Assembly (NCBI GenBank): GCA_029216955.1
Contig: JANAVB010006999.1
Span: 1,821,431-1,885,430, forward strand
Length of the DNA stretch: 64,000 bases
Origin: Iris pallida
Taxonomy: Eukaryota > Streptophyta > Magnoliopsida > Asparagales > Iridaceae
Reading direction: 5' to 3'
Shown here in pieces: positions 1-10,147 of this stretch. Within the stretch, counting starts at the first letter, position 1. Each line of letters begins with the position of its first letter. Both the position numbers and the translations under genes were made by a program. A model generated the notes under the pieces. That model ran no database searches. It saw only the letters and a program-made list of their open reading frames with translations, and had not been told where the DNA came from.

Positions 1-2040
1 CAAATTGATTATGCACACATTCAGGCATGATTTTATTTGTATATTTACATTCAAAGACATGCACACAAACAACAATAATAAATAAATTGGATTGGCCGTA
101 ATTGTTTTCTTTCCAAGAGAGCAACACATGATTATCTTCCAAGTAGTATACTATTGGACCCTCCATCGACCCTTTTATTTTTGTCACCCTTCTTCTTTAA
201 GAATTTATCTTTTCCCTTCAATACATTTTACTGGCTCCTAAGGAGGGTCCTGAAACTTTATGTACTCCAGAACAAGTAAAACAGATTCTTCAAGCTTACT
301 CTTATTCTTTCTCTTTTCCTTTTTCCTTTCACTTTACTTAATTAACTACATCTTAGCATCCCTCAACATGTGTTATTCTTTGCATTTTTCTTTTTCTTTT
401 TTCTTTTTCCTTTTCCTTTTCCTTTTCATTGCTATGTCTTATTAATCCTATTTAGCACTCAATCCAACCCAGAGAATAGGAAAGCATGAGGAGATTATCT
501 CCAACTCTCCCGAGTTTCATTCTTCTTGCCAATATTGTTTCTGTTTTTGATTAGTGGCAGCAGCAATGACTCCTCCCGTAGTGTGAGACACACTCGTACA
601 ATGAACTTAGCTCGCAGGACACTCCACACCAGTACACTGACAATAACTAATGCACACAAACACCTGATCTCTGATACTCTTATGTCCTGCTCCCTCAATG
701 CTTGCACTAACCTGAAGCCAAGGCCAACAGGCCTGGCCTACTGCAGATGGCCCTGCCTAATTAGTGCATGCCAATACTAAGACACCCTCTAGGATACTCA
801 AGCATGACTGATCAGTCCCCTTTCGTCTAACACTCTCAATCTTAACATTTCCCTCATGCACACCTACAGATATCCATACCAAGGCTATTACCTATATATA
901 TATAATATGGCAAGTGGTGCTCATATACTGTAGGTATCAAGATACCTATGTACATGTATCCATACTCACCTCTCAAAATCAGTCTCACATTCCTTTACTA
1001 TAGCTCACTCCAGGAACACCCTCATATACTCTACACGAACTCCTAAACCTACTGTCTGTAGCAGTGTTCTCATTCTTCTACATACATAGGCCTATGCTTC
1101 TTATATGAATGTTAAAGCTTAACCTCCAAATACCTGCACTAATATGACACTCACACACATATCTAAAAGGCTTGGTTCACTGATACATTTGTTAAAGATA
1201 TTTTCCTTGACATATGATTGAAACTGAGATATGGAACTCTCACTCCCCTTCACATGTTTCAGTCATCCTCTCCACACTGTTCCTGCTTATTGCAGGAACT
1301 CCCTAACCAGCTAAGGGGTTCCTCCCCTACACACATGGAATGGCCAAAGGCCCAACTGCTCAACCAAGGCCGAGGGCATCCCCTGCTGCTCTGCTAAAGT
1401 AGCTCTGATGGCAAAGGGGCTCACTGACTGAACTGGAACTCAAGGGGCTAAGTCCCTTCGATGAACTCTATCTTTAGTAGACATTCTCATACAGTCATAA
1501 TTTCTAACTGATACACCCAGGCCCCTAGCCTCTTGACACTCTCAATACAAGATACCCTCTCAAACATTCATAACTGATACTAACTAATCTCCCTGGCCTT
1601 TATGGCAGAAGCCCTAATCCCTCTCACTCGAGCACATGGGGAATGGCCAAATAGCCTTACTCGTGTATCCAACTGAGAACTAGATCAATCTCACTGACTG
1701 ATACACAACAAGACTTAATGTGGCCCTATAGCCTACTGCTTACTGTTCAAGCCACAAGTCTCCAACTGATCACTGGCTAACACTAACACATGTATAATAT
1801 CCTATAGGCATTACTCTCTCATACGAGCATATACCTGTACACTAAAGCCACATAACATTCACACATGAAACAAACTCGGGACACTCTTCCTCCCTCATGG
1901 TACTGTCACTCAAATGAACTCACATTTGTCAGTCCACTGTCATATGGACAGCCCCTAATTGCCCCCACAGTCTATTACCTATTAGTCACTTCAATAGGCA
2001 CTTTGACATACACTCAAAGACACATGCTTCCTATTTATTA
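1..2040. other. Noncoding stretch, no gene recognised
   Basis: I see no coding region, RNA gene or element boundary in these 2 kb. The first 450 bases contain C/T-rich runs (about 360-430). From about 780 to 2040 the sequence is rich in short words such as CACTCTCA and ACTGATAC, which recur irregularly and could be a decayed LTR, but I cannot tie it to any other repeat in the window. The short open frames here have no recognisable content. Confidence 0.5.
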
Positions 2041-2061
2041 AATTCTCATTGTCACAATGGA

Positions 2062-2451
2062 CAGTTTAAGGTGTACCATGGGAACCCCATGTTTCCAGAT
2101 GTGTCGAGAGTACTTGCATGCCTCTATGAGAAGGATGTCAAATTTGAACTCATCGACATGTTTGCAGGACAACACATGAATCCTGACCTCATCAAGTTCC
2201 AGGTAATTGCTTAATGATATATTTCAAGCTACACTTACTATGTTCTGCTATATAAAGCAACTTATTCTACTTGTTATATAACTGTGTGCATATGTGCTAA
2301 AATTCTAGTTCTCCTGATGACCTTGTTATATAACTGTGTGCATATGTGCTGAAATTCTAGTTCTCCTGATGACCAATAATGCATATATTTTTTGAACGGG
2401 CATCAAGGGCACCTATCTCTGGGTTTGAAGATGGCAACACCAGGCTATTTG
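2062..2451 (+). pseudogene. Phi-class glutathione S-transferase (GSTF) fragment, exons 1-2
   Basis: Exon 1 (about 2062-2202) reads KVYHGNPMFPDVSRVLAC and on to FELIDMFAGQHMNPDLIKFQ. This matches the N-terminal thioredoxin-like domain of phi-class GSTs (KVYG...RVLACL.E..V.FEL.....GEH..PE). It ends in CAG followed by GTAATTGC, a good splice donor at the position of the first GSTF intron. A second piece (about 2408-2451) reads APISGFEDGNTRLF and ends before GTAACT. It corresponds to the short second GSTF exon (PFGQVPAFEDGD.LF) that carries part of the glutathione site. The conserved PFGQ is lost. An ATG sits just upstream at 2057 but is out of frame with exon 1, as after a one-base deletion next to the start. 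I find no third exon with the C-terminal helical domain before the gypsy fragment at 3551. Intact members conjugate glutathione to electrophiles in the cytosol. This copy is most likely a dead or captured gene fragment. Confidence 0.65.
2270..2373 (+). repeat. Tandem duplication, 52-bp unit x2
   Basis: The unit starting CTTGTTATATAACTGTGTG is present twice back to back, at 2270-2321 and 2322-2373, with one A/G difference. It lies in the intron between the two GST-like exons, so it is probably a recent replication slippage event. Confidence 0.85.
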
Positions 2452-3550
2452 GTAACTAGTTCTATTCATTAAATACTATCGAACAGAAAATGCATCTTAT
2501 AACTCAAAATTTGGTCTTCAGGCAATAATAAGTTTTGATGTTATCTTGAATTTAATGTCGAAGATGCAGATTCATGCATCTTTTATAAACAATAAATGAG
2601 TTGGTTCATCTGAATAGGGAATGCAAGACATCTTCGGTCAGTACCTACTTATCTTTGTATGTGAAGTATTTTTGTTCTCTAGATGAGGCATGAAAATATG
2701 TTTCGGAAAAAGAATAGAAGCAAAAAAAATTCTAAAATTACATAACAATAATAAACAATACCTGCATTATAATTATTTCTCTAGCCTTGCCTCCTCTAAG
2801 CAAAACCCTCTTTCCTATAGGAAACCTAGATTCAGAGTTTGATGAACAAAACTTAGGGCATATCAAAAAATAGACATTAAGAATTTCGGTGGTATGATTT
2901 TTCATTTTTCTTTGATGATGATGATGTTGATGTTGATGAAGAAGAAGAAGAAGAACTAGGGTTTCCTATCGGTGGCATATCAAAAAATAGACATTAAGAA
3001 TTTTATTTTTTTTGAGAAAATATGAACTTACCTAGCTAGGGCTTCCTCCTTCACAGCTCGGAGAGAATTAGGGCCGGCTTCATCACAGCTCGGAGAGAAT
3101 TAGGGCCGGCGTCATCACAGCAAAACAGAAAGAGTAAAAAAAAAGAGATGACACAGATGAAAAAATTTCGTTGAAGAAAGAGATGAAAGAGATGACACAG
3201 AATTAGGGCTTCCTCCTTCACATCTTTTTTTTTGAAAAAATATTCGTTGAAGAAATTTTTGACAGAGATGACAGAGATGCTAGGTTTACTTACCTAGGGC
3301 TTCCTCCTTCACAGCTCGGAGAGAAATTTTGAGGGAAAAGTTTTCGTTGAAGAAAGAGAGACATATGAAAATTTTCGATAACTTTAGGCTCCAAAAGGCC
3401 AGCGAGAAAAGTTTTTGGGAAAAGAGCCATCAAAATCCTCCTCTATATTATTTTGGTTATTTTTATTAATAATTGACTGTTTTAGTCTGTAAACAATATA
3501 GCTACATACATGGTCCGTCGATATTTGCAAAAATAAAGGGTAAAAATTTA
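2452..3550. repeat. Noncoding DNA with short direct repeats
   Basis: No gene is seen. A block GCATATCAAAAAATAGACAT continuing to AAGAATTT occurs at 2858-2886 and again at about 2975-3003. The phrase TCACAGCTCGGAGAGAATTA is at 3051-3070 and 3083-3102, with a partial third copy near 3309. A GAT/GAA trinucleotide run lies at about 2915-2956. The pattern looks like local duplication within an older repeat. It ends where the gypsy RNase H homology begins. Confidence 0.5.
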
Positions 3551-4123
3551 CTGTTTTTGACGTAGCGGGGATTAGGATGTGTCCTAATGCAGCATGGTAA
3601 GGTAGTATCTTACGCATCACGTCAGCTTCGTGATTATGAGAAGAATTATCTAACGCATGACTTGGAGTTAGCGGTGATAGTTTTTGCTCTCAAGCTTTGG
3701 AGGCCTTATTTGTATGGAGAAAGGGTGAAAATTTTTACCGACCACAAGAGTCTTAAGTATGTGTTTACTCAGAAGGATCTTAATATGTATCAGAGAAGAT
3801 GGCTAGAGTTACTTGTAGATTATGACATTAACCTGCAGTATCATCCTGGGAAGGCCAACGTAGTTGCAGATGCATTGAGCAAAAGAGCAGGAGCTTATTT
3901 TCTAACATCACAGCCAGAGTTATTAGCAAATCTTCAAAAGATGGGTACCAAAGTAGTTCTCCATACCAGTGTAGCATTGATGGCCAGTATGCAAGTTCTG
4001 TCCAGTATAGTTGAGAGGATTAAGACAGCCCAGTCAACGGATTCTAAGCTTCAGCGGCTTAGGACAGAATGTGAAGCAGGAAGGAGTACAGAGTTATGTA
4101 TTCACGAAGAAGGTAATCTCTAG
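3551..4123 (+). pseudogene. Ty3/gypsy RNase H and connection region
   Basis: The frame begins in [20 protein letters not shown], which is the start of the RNase H domain of Ty3/gypsy pol. It continues through [20 protein letters not shown] (conserved E), [11 protein letters not shown] (conserved D) and [15 protein letters not shown] at the domain end. A linker follows up to a stop at 4123. RNase H removes the RNA template during reverse transcription in the virus-like particle. The upstream reverse transcriptase is absent and the DNA before about 3551 is unrelated, so this is a truncation. A frameshift between 4123 and 4172 separates it from integrase. Confidence 0.85.
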
Positions 4124-4171
4124 CATGGAAGGCGTCTTTGTGTGCCCAGCGGTGATATCAGACATTAGATT

Positions 4172-4750
4172 ATGGCAGAGGCTCACAGTTCGCAGTATTC
4201 AATTCATCCCGGTGGTACGAAGATGTATCGTGATATTCGCCAACATATTTGGTGGAATGGCATAAAGAGGGAGATAGCCCGGTTTGTCTCTCGTTGTTTG
4301 GTCTGTCAACAGGTTAAGACTAAATATCAGAGACCAGCTGGACTTCTTCGACCTTTACCGATCCCAGAATGGAAGTTGGAGCACATTACTATAGATTTTG
4401 TAACTGGATTACCTAAATTCCCAGCTGGAAGAGATGCTATAGGGGTTATAGTTAACCGACTCACGAAGGTAGCTCATTTTTTTCCTTTCAGAATTGGTCA
4501 GTCGACGGATCAGCTAGCAGAGATGTACCTCAGGAAGATAGTTAGATTGTGTGGAGTGCCAGTCAGTATCGTGTCGGATAGAGATTCTAGATTTACATCG
4601 CACTTTTGGCGAAGTCTTCAAAAGAGTTTGGGGACTCGTCTCAAGTTTAGTTTAGCTTATCATCCGCAGACAGATGGCCAGTCGGAGCGCACGATTCAAA
4701 CTTTGGTGAATATATTGCAATCCTATACACTTGACTTCGGTGGTTCGTAG
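4172..4750 (+). pseudogene. Ty3/gypsy integrase, zinc-binding and catalytic core
   Basis: The 192-residue frame opens inside the HHCC zinc-binding module (AHSSQYSIHP ... CLVCQQVK). It runs through the catalytic core with all three acidic residues: D in ITIDFVTGLP, D in IVSDRDSRF, and E in GQSERTIQTL. Integrase joins the cDNA to host DNA. The frame ends at a TAG (4748-4750), where intact elements continue to the C-terminal module. The first ATG is not a true start, because this is part of a polyprotein. The domain looks well preserved, which suggests fairly recent decay. Confidence 0.88.
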
Positions 4751-5410
4751 GAAGATCACCTGCACCTAGTAGATTTCTCTTACAATAATAGTTTCTAGGC
4801 CAGTATCCAGATGGCACCATTCGAGGCAATGTATGGCAGAAAGTACAGATCACCTTTAGCCTGGGATGATGTAGGCGAGAGGTAGATGCTTGGTCCTGAA
4901 ATGGTTACTAGGACTATCGAGGTGGTCAGAAAAGTTAGAGATCATCTTCGAGTTGCGCAAGATCGCCAGCGTCATTGGGCCGATTCTCATCGGCATCCTC
5001 TTGAGTTTTCTATCGGCGACCACGTATTCCTTAGGATCTTGCCTACCCGTGGCGTCATTCGATTCGACGTACATGGAAAGCTTAGTCCTAGGTATATATG
5101 GCTGTTTGATATTCTCGAGCGAGTAGGCAATGTGTCCTATCGTCTCGTTCTTCCACTGTCGTTACATGAGGTACATGACGTATTCCATGTATCCCAATTA
5201 CGACGGTACATCCCGGATCCGAGCCATATCCATGATCATTTAAAATTGGTTGTTGGTACCAACCTTTCGTATAAGGAAAGGCCCGTATCCATATTGGACC
5301 GAAGAGAGAAGGTAATCAAGAACAAGACTATTAGTTTAGTCCGTGTTGCTTGGGGTCCTCACTCTTTGGGTGAGTCAACCTGGGAACGTAAGAATGATAT
5401 TCGGTCGTGA
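4751..5410 (+). pseudogene. Integrase C-terminus with GPY/F-like module and chromodomain-like tail
   Basis: After the stop the same polyprotein continues (MAPFEAMYGRKYRSPLAWDD) with two further stops. Then comes a frame from 4886 with the integrase C-terminal module: FSIGDHVFLRILPTRGV, LSPRYIWLFDILERVG and HEVHDVFHVSQLRRYIPDP. The usual GPF of the GPY/F motif reads WLF here. The end, VRVAWGPHSLGESTWERKND, corresponds to the degenerate chromodomain of Tekay/Del-type chromoviruses, which guides integration to heterochromatin. The frame stops at 5410, about 190 bp before the LTR. Confidence 0.8.
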
Positions 5411-5564
5411 TATCCATGCTTATTTGACTCATAAGGTAAAATATCTTCCTTATGCCTTATGCTTTTACTTCCTTGCTTGCATGAATGATTGCTTGATTAA
5501 CTGCTAGTCGTAGATTGCCCGTATTAGTATAGCTTGCCCCGACACCTCTAGCCTCTTGATTAAA

Positions 5565-5598
5565 TTCCAAGGACGAAATTCTTTTAAGGTGGGTAGAG
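5565..5598 (+). other. Polypurine tract region before the 3' LTR
   Basis: The phrase AAGGACGAAATTCTTTTAAG followed by GTGGGTAGAG is the typical end of Tekay/Del internal regions, where plus-strand DNA synthesis is primed. The same phrase in diverged form lies on the - strand next to LTRs at 23697 and 54901, and on + before 36790. Confidence 0.7.
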
Positions 5599-5883
5599 TA
5601 GTCACTCCCGTTTCCCTTTATACTTATTTTTCAGGATACGTATACGAATTTCTGACAATTGTCAGGTGGCTCCTGTTTTGACTTATCTTGCTTAGCTTAG
5701 CCTTGGTTCAATCTTGTCTTGATTTGGTTCAACTTGGTTCAACATGACTTGGCTTGGTCTTGGCACTCTTGACTTGGTCTTGGTTTATCTAGGATCATCT
5801 TGGTTTATTTTGGTTCATCTTGGCTTACTTGGTTTATTCTTGGCTTGGCTTGGTTTGTCTTGGTTTGAGATGATGAGGGTTTG

Positions 5884-5890
5884 TATAAAA
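5884..5890 (+). promoter_or_regulatory. TATA box of the chromovirus LTR
   Basis: TATAAAA is followed about 25-30 bp later by a C/T-rich leader (CTCACTCTCCTCCATAAC), the usual layout of a plant Pol II start. It would drive the element's genomic RNA, or read-through into downstream DNA. Confidence 0.5.
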
Positions 5891-6289
5891 ACTAACTCTC
5901 ACTCTCCTCCATAACTCTTTCGTTTACTCATTCTTCTTCTCCATTACTCCTCCCACCCACTAAAGAAACCTTAGGCAAGTGCAATGCTTCATGATGGATC
6001 TCTCATTTTATTTTTCCATTCTTTTCTCTATTTTATTCTAAGCCTCTTTAGAATTTTGTATTTTTGGTTTTGATGGATGAATTTTTATAGATCTAAGTTT
6101 TGATATTTTCTTGTTTTTCTTGGTTTTGAACTATTAAAGCTTGGTATTTCCCAGGCTGTAGGAAATCTCGTTCTATGTAGTTTAGACCCTTAGAAGTCTC
6201 AATTAGGACTTATTTTGAGCAAGTTATGGCATTTTGAAGGTTTTGGGTTCCATGGGTTCTTCTTTGCTGTTTGGAGAAGAAGAACAGAG

Positions 6290-6650
6290 ACCGGCGCAAC
6301 CTAGCCCAGGTGCCCTTTGGCCCTGGCACAACGTAGCCCAGGTAACCTTTGGCCCTGGCGCAACCTGACCCTGCGTACCCAATGCCCGGCGTACCCTAGT
6401 GCCTGGCGCAACCGGACCCGGCGTACCTCAGTGCCCGGCACACCCCAGTGCCTGGCGCAACTTGACCCGGCGCACCCCAGTGCTTGGCGCAACATGACCC
6501 GGTATACCCCAGTGCCCGGCGCACCCAGTGCCTGGTGAAACTTGACCCGACATACCCTAGTACCTGGCACACCCCAGTGCATGGCACAGCCTGACCTGGC
6601 GCACCCGAGTGCCTGGCGCACCCCAGCCTGGCGTAATCCTGCTCAGGCGC
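6290..6650 (+). repeat. GC-rich minisatellite inside the LTR
   Basis: Irregular units of about 30-48 bp are built from CCCCAGTGCC, TGGCGCAAC and TGACCCGGCG and repeat about eight times. The repeats leave all three minus-strand frames partly open, giving repetitive ORFs of about 85-106 codons that are not genes. Variable units of this kind are common in long gypsy LTRs. Confidence 0.75.
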
Positions 6651-6879
6651 CATCCATCCCCCTTGGCGGCACCTGTCATTTCCCTGGCGCTACTTGACCA
6701 GCGCCACTTGTTGCCATGATACCCCTTGCCCCTTGCCCCATGTATGTTCTCCTAGTTCTTGTTGTATATGCTTGTGATCTTGCATGTAACTTGTACTTGA
6801 CCTATATTGTGATGAGCCGGCTCGATAACTTGTTGAGCATAGCATGACTTGCTAGTATTGATCATGACATGAACACGAC

Positions 6880-7060
6880 TTGACATGAACACGGCATAAT
6901 AATCTTGATAGTGGCCCATCGAGGCGTACTTTTGACAAGCACTCTTGACATGATAAGTAACTTGACATGAACACGGCATGATAATCTTGATAGTGGCCCG
7001 TCGAGGCACACTCCTGACAAGTAATCTTGACAAGTAACAAGTAACCCGACATGACATGAT
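6880..7060 (+). repeat. LTR tandem repeat, about 75-85-bp units
   Basis: Units containing TTGACATGAACACGGCAT, AATCTTGATAGTGGCCC and TCGAGGC repeat two to three times. The inverted, older LTR copy has a matching but diverged tandem array at about 31320-31510 (GAGTGCACC ... CCACTATCTAG), so the array is an ancestral feature of this LTR family. Confidence 0.7.
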
Positions 7061-7428
7061 AATCTTGAAAGGCTGTTGCGACAGCTACCCTGACTTGCTA
7101 AGTAACACTTTTCTTGACACCGTGGTTGATTTTCCTGATTGTGATTGTACAAGCTACCTGTCTCGCCCTGCATCATGTCTAGGACATGGATTCCTGGTTA
7201 CCGCGGTCAGGGATTCATAATGAATCTGACTAGGTTAATGACTATATTGATCAAGTAGTTCATATAGAGAGGTTTTCCCAGTTACAGACGATCCCGTTAT
7301 TCCGGCCACACCTGAGTGGACTTGTAGCCTGCCGACTAGTAGGGCACATTTCCAGCCCACTGTTATGTGGGGCACTTCTTGAAATCATAAGTACTAAAGT
7401 ACACTGCCATGTGTTATACTCCAAGTCA

Positions 7429-7759
7429 CCTAATTATTCTCTAAACTCTTGATAACTCTAAGCAACCTCGCCTGTATAACATGGATAGCTGCAGGGCTTG
7501 TGACTCGAGAATATCTCAAATGCATCTCATTAGTAACTAGGCCTAGGGGTGAGTATTCGGTTTATTCGGTTCCAACCGAACCGAATAACCGAAAACCGAA
7601 ACCGAACCGAATTGGTCAATAACCGAACCGAACCGAACCGAATTAAATCGGTTCGGTTTTCGGTTTATTCGGTTTTTTTAGTTTTTTTGTGTTTTTTTGT
7701 TAATATATATAATAACTAAATATACCTAGATATATTTATTATATACATATAGTATATAC

Positions 7760-7797
<38 letters not shown>

Positions 7798-8016
7798 TTT
7801 GGTTCGGTTCGGTTATTGACCAATTCGGTTCGGTTTCGGTTTTTGGTTATTCGGTTTGGTTGGAACCGAATAAACCGAATACTCACCCCTAGGCCTAGTT
7901 ACTAATGAGATGCATTTGAGATATTCTCGAGTCACAAGCCCTGCAGCTATCCAGGTTATACAGGCGAGGTTGCTTAGAGTTATCAAGAGTTTAGAGAATG
8001 ATTAGGTGACTTGGAG
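7429..8016. repeat. Large inverted repeat spanning a hAT terminus and its LTR flank
   Basis: 7429-7640 reads as the near-perfect reverse complement of 7801-8016. The arms hold about 110 bp of LTR sequence, the 8-bp target duplication and the left end of the hAT-type element. The centre is element interior ending in a TA microsatellite (7758-7792). Immediately after the right arm, the element interior starts again (direct repeat of about 7676-7790 at about 8022-8140). Confidence 0.85.
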
Positions 8017-8114
8017 TTTTTTTTGTGTTTTTTTTAGTTTTTTTGTGTTTTTTGTTAATATATATAATAACTAAATATACCTAGATATATTTATTATATA
8101 CATATAGTATATAC

Positions 8115-8126
<12 letters not shown>

Positions 8127-8201
<75 letters not shown>
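8127..8201. repeat. TA dinucleotide microsatellite
   Basis: An almost pure (TA)n run of about 70 bp preceded by CTCTCTCT. A matching shorter (TA)n lies at 10148-10169, on the other side of the GC-rich insert, as if the insert landed inside one microsatellite. Confidence 0.9.
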
Positions 8202-8204
<3 letters not shown>

Positions 8205-10147
8205 AAAGACATTTTATTGGAAAATAGAAGGAGGCTCACGAAGAGCATTACAAGCGGGTACAGGACTAAAAACACAAAAGAGTCCTGATAAACTAGGTAA
8301 TAACAGTAAAAAGGTGGAAATAAGTAAAGTCGAAATTTTGGAGTACCAAAATTCCCTAGAACAAGTGTGTTCCTAAACAATTTGAAAATTTGAATTACGA
8401 AATTTCAAATAATTTCGAAATAGGGCAGAGCCACGAATGAATAGGAGGGAAATAAAAAGATTGGGGGCACGCATGCCAAAGCGTCACGAGTCCCGAGGAT
8501 GGGAGTGCGCGTCCCTAGGCGAGGGGGTGGCGTGCTGCCCGAAGCGGGGCGCACTGCACGAGGGGGCCTCGGCCCCCCCCGGCGCGCCGACCGAAGCGTC
8601 ACGAGAACCGGCGGGGGACGGTGGAAACAGCCGCAGGGGCCGGCGAGGGCCGGCGGGGGACGGTGGAGTCCGCCGCGGCCCGGGGGGTTCTGGAGGGCGG
8701 AGCGGTGCTGCCCGGAGGCGGGAACTCCGGCAAAGGAAGCCGAGGGAGGGCCCGGAAAGAGGCGGAGAGTCCTCGGAGGCGGAGACTCCGACGGGAGGGA
8801 GGATCGGCGAGGGAGGGAGGGAGGGCCGGCGAGGGGGACGTCCCGATGGGGAGGAGAAGCACAGGTGGAGGGCGAGAGCAGCCGGAGGGGGACCTTGCCG
8901 GCGGGGCGGCCATAGGGCCGGTCGGGCGCGCGAAGCAAGGCAGACGTGCGCCGGCGGCCCCCGAGGGAGGAGGGAGGGGATGGGGTCCGACGAGGGATGA
9001 CGAGAGGACGGGAGAGAGGAGGAAGACTCCGGTAAGAGGGGAGGATGACCGGCAGGAGGACGGTCTCGGAGTAGGGGAGACCCGAGGAGGAGGGTGAAGC
9101 GAGACCCGAGGAGGAGGGGGAGGGTGCCCTGGCCACCGGGGGGGAGGGAGGAGGGGGCCCAGCAGCAGAGGCTGCCGGAGGAGCCGGAAAAGGCGTCGCT
9201 GGGGAACGCGCCGGAGAGTGAAGGCAAAAATGGAGGGTAAGGGAGGACCGGGGCGGGCAGTGGGGCCGAGGCGTCGGCGGGGACGGACCCGGAGAGGGGG
9301 GACGCCTAGCGGCGGGCGGGAGGGAGGGGAGTGTGGCCTCCAGCGTGCGTCGGAAGCGCCGGAGATCGTAGGGGGGCGGAGGAGCCATCCAAGAGGGGAG
9401 CTCGGAGCTCTCGGGAGGAGGGGCGACGACGGAGACGGAGAGGTCACCGCTGGGAGACTGTACTGCGATGGAAGGCGGAGGAGACGAAGATGCCGACACT
9501 GACGGGCATGAACCGCCGTCCACTGGCAGCCGCCGAGCGGCCATACTGGCCCAGGAGAGAGGCTCGCGGGTCGAAGGAGAGGGATCCGCCGACGCCTGGG
9601 AGAGCCCCTGAGAAGCCAAGGATGAGGCCGCCGCCGCTGCGAGGTGGGGAGGCGGCCATGACAGGTGGGGCGAGAGGCTGCGTCAGAGAGGGGGGAAGCT
9701 CTGAGGGGGGACCGCCGTGTGAGGAGGCTCTGCCGACGGAGCAACGAGAGGGGGCTCCAGAGCGGGAGGCTCAACGATCGGTACCGCGGCCAGCGGAGGG
9801 TCCTCCCTGGACCGGAGGCGCCGCTGCCGTCGACGGCGACGCCGAGGAGGGAGGGGAAGGGCGGGGGTGAGGATGGAGGGGGACGAGGCGTACCGGGACC
9901 GGCGCCGGGGAGGAGGGAGCGGGTGGCAACACCGCGGACAGCACGGCTGCCAGGAAGGCTCCGACGGGAGGGGGCGCCGCGAGAAGGGGGCGGCAGGGGG
10001 AGTAGGCCGGCGGCGGAGTCCGGTACTGGCTGCCAGGTGGTGGCGCACCAAGGCGGTGCCCACCAAGCCGGCCACCAAGGGGGCGGCCATCCCCAGCGGA
10101 GATCGACCCAGGGAGCAGAGCTCACCTGCCCCGCTGAGATCCCCATC
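8202..10147 (-). mobile_element. GC-rich insert, possible internally deleted LINE-like retroposon
   Basis: Between two TA runs lies about 1.9 kb of unlike composition. From 8430 to 10140 it is strikingly GC-rich and almost stop-free on several frames of both strands. On the - strand it ends with an AT-rich 250-bp tail (TACCCGCTTGTAATGCTCTT, then CCAATAAAATGTCTTTTATT) that resembles the 3' end of plant LINEs next to a simple-repeat tail. A GC-rich 5' part with no reverse transcriptase would be an internal-deletion derivative. I recognise no protein domain in the long frames (404 codons at 9619-8405, 515 codons at 10146-8599). The LINE idea is an inference from the tail only. Captured host GC-rich DNA is the alternative. 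Confidence 0.35.

Noticed and set aside
6301..6653. Repetitive ORFs of 73-106 codons
   Set aside because: They follow the GC-rich minisatellite of the LTR on both strands; no codon-level conservation between units.
6880..7060. Possible CRISPR-like spaced repeats
   Set aside because: Units are degenerate, unequal in length and lie in a plant LTR; no repeat-spacer regularity.
8405..10146. Long minus-strand frames of 404 and 515 codons and several plus-strand frames
   Set aside because: Overlapping open frames on both strands result from GC-rich composition with few stops. Products are proline/arginine/serine-rich without any domain or conserved start.
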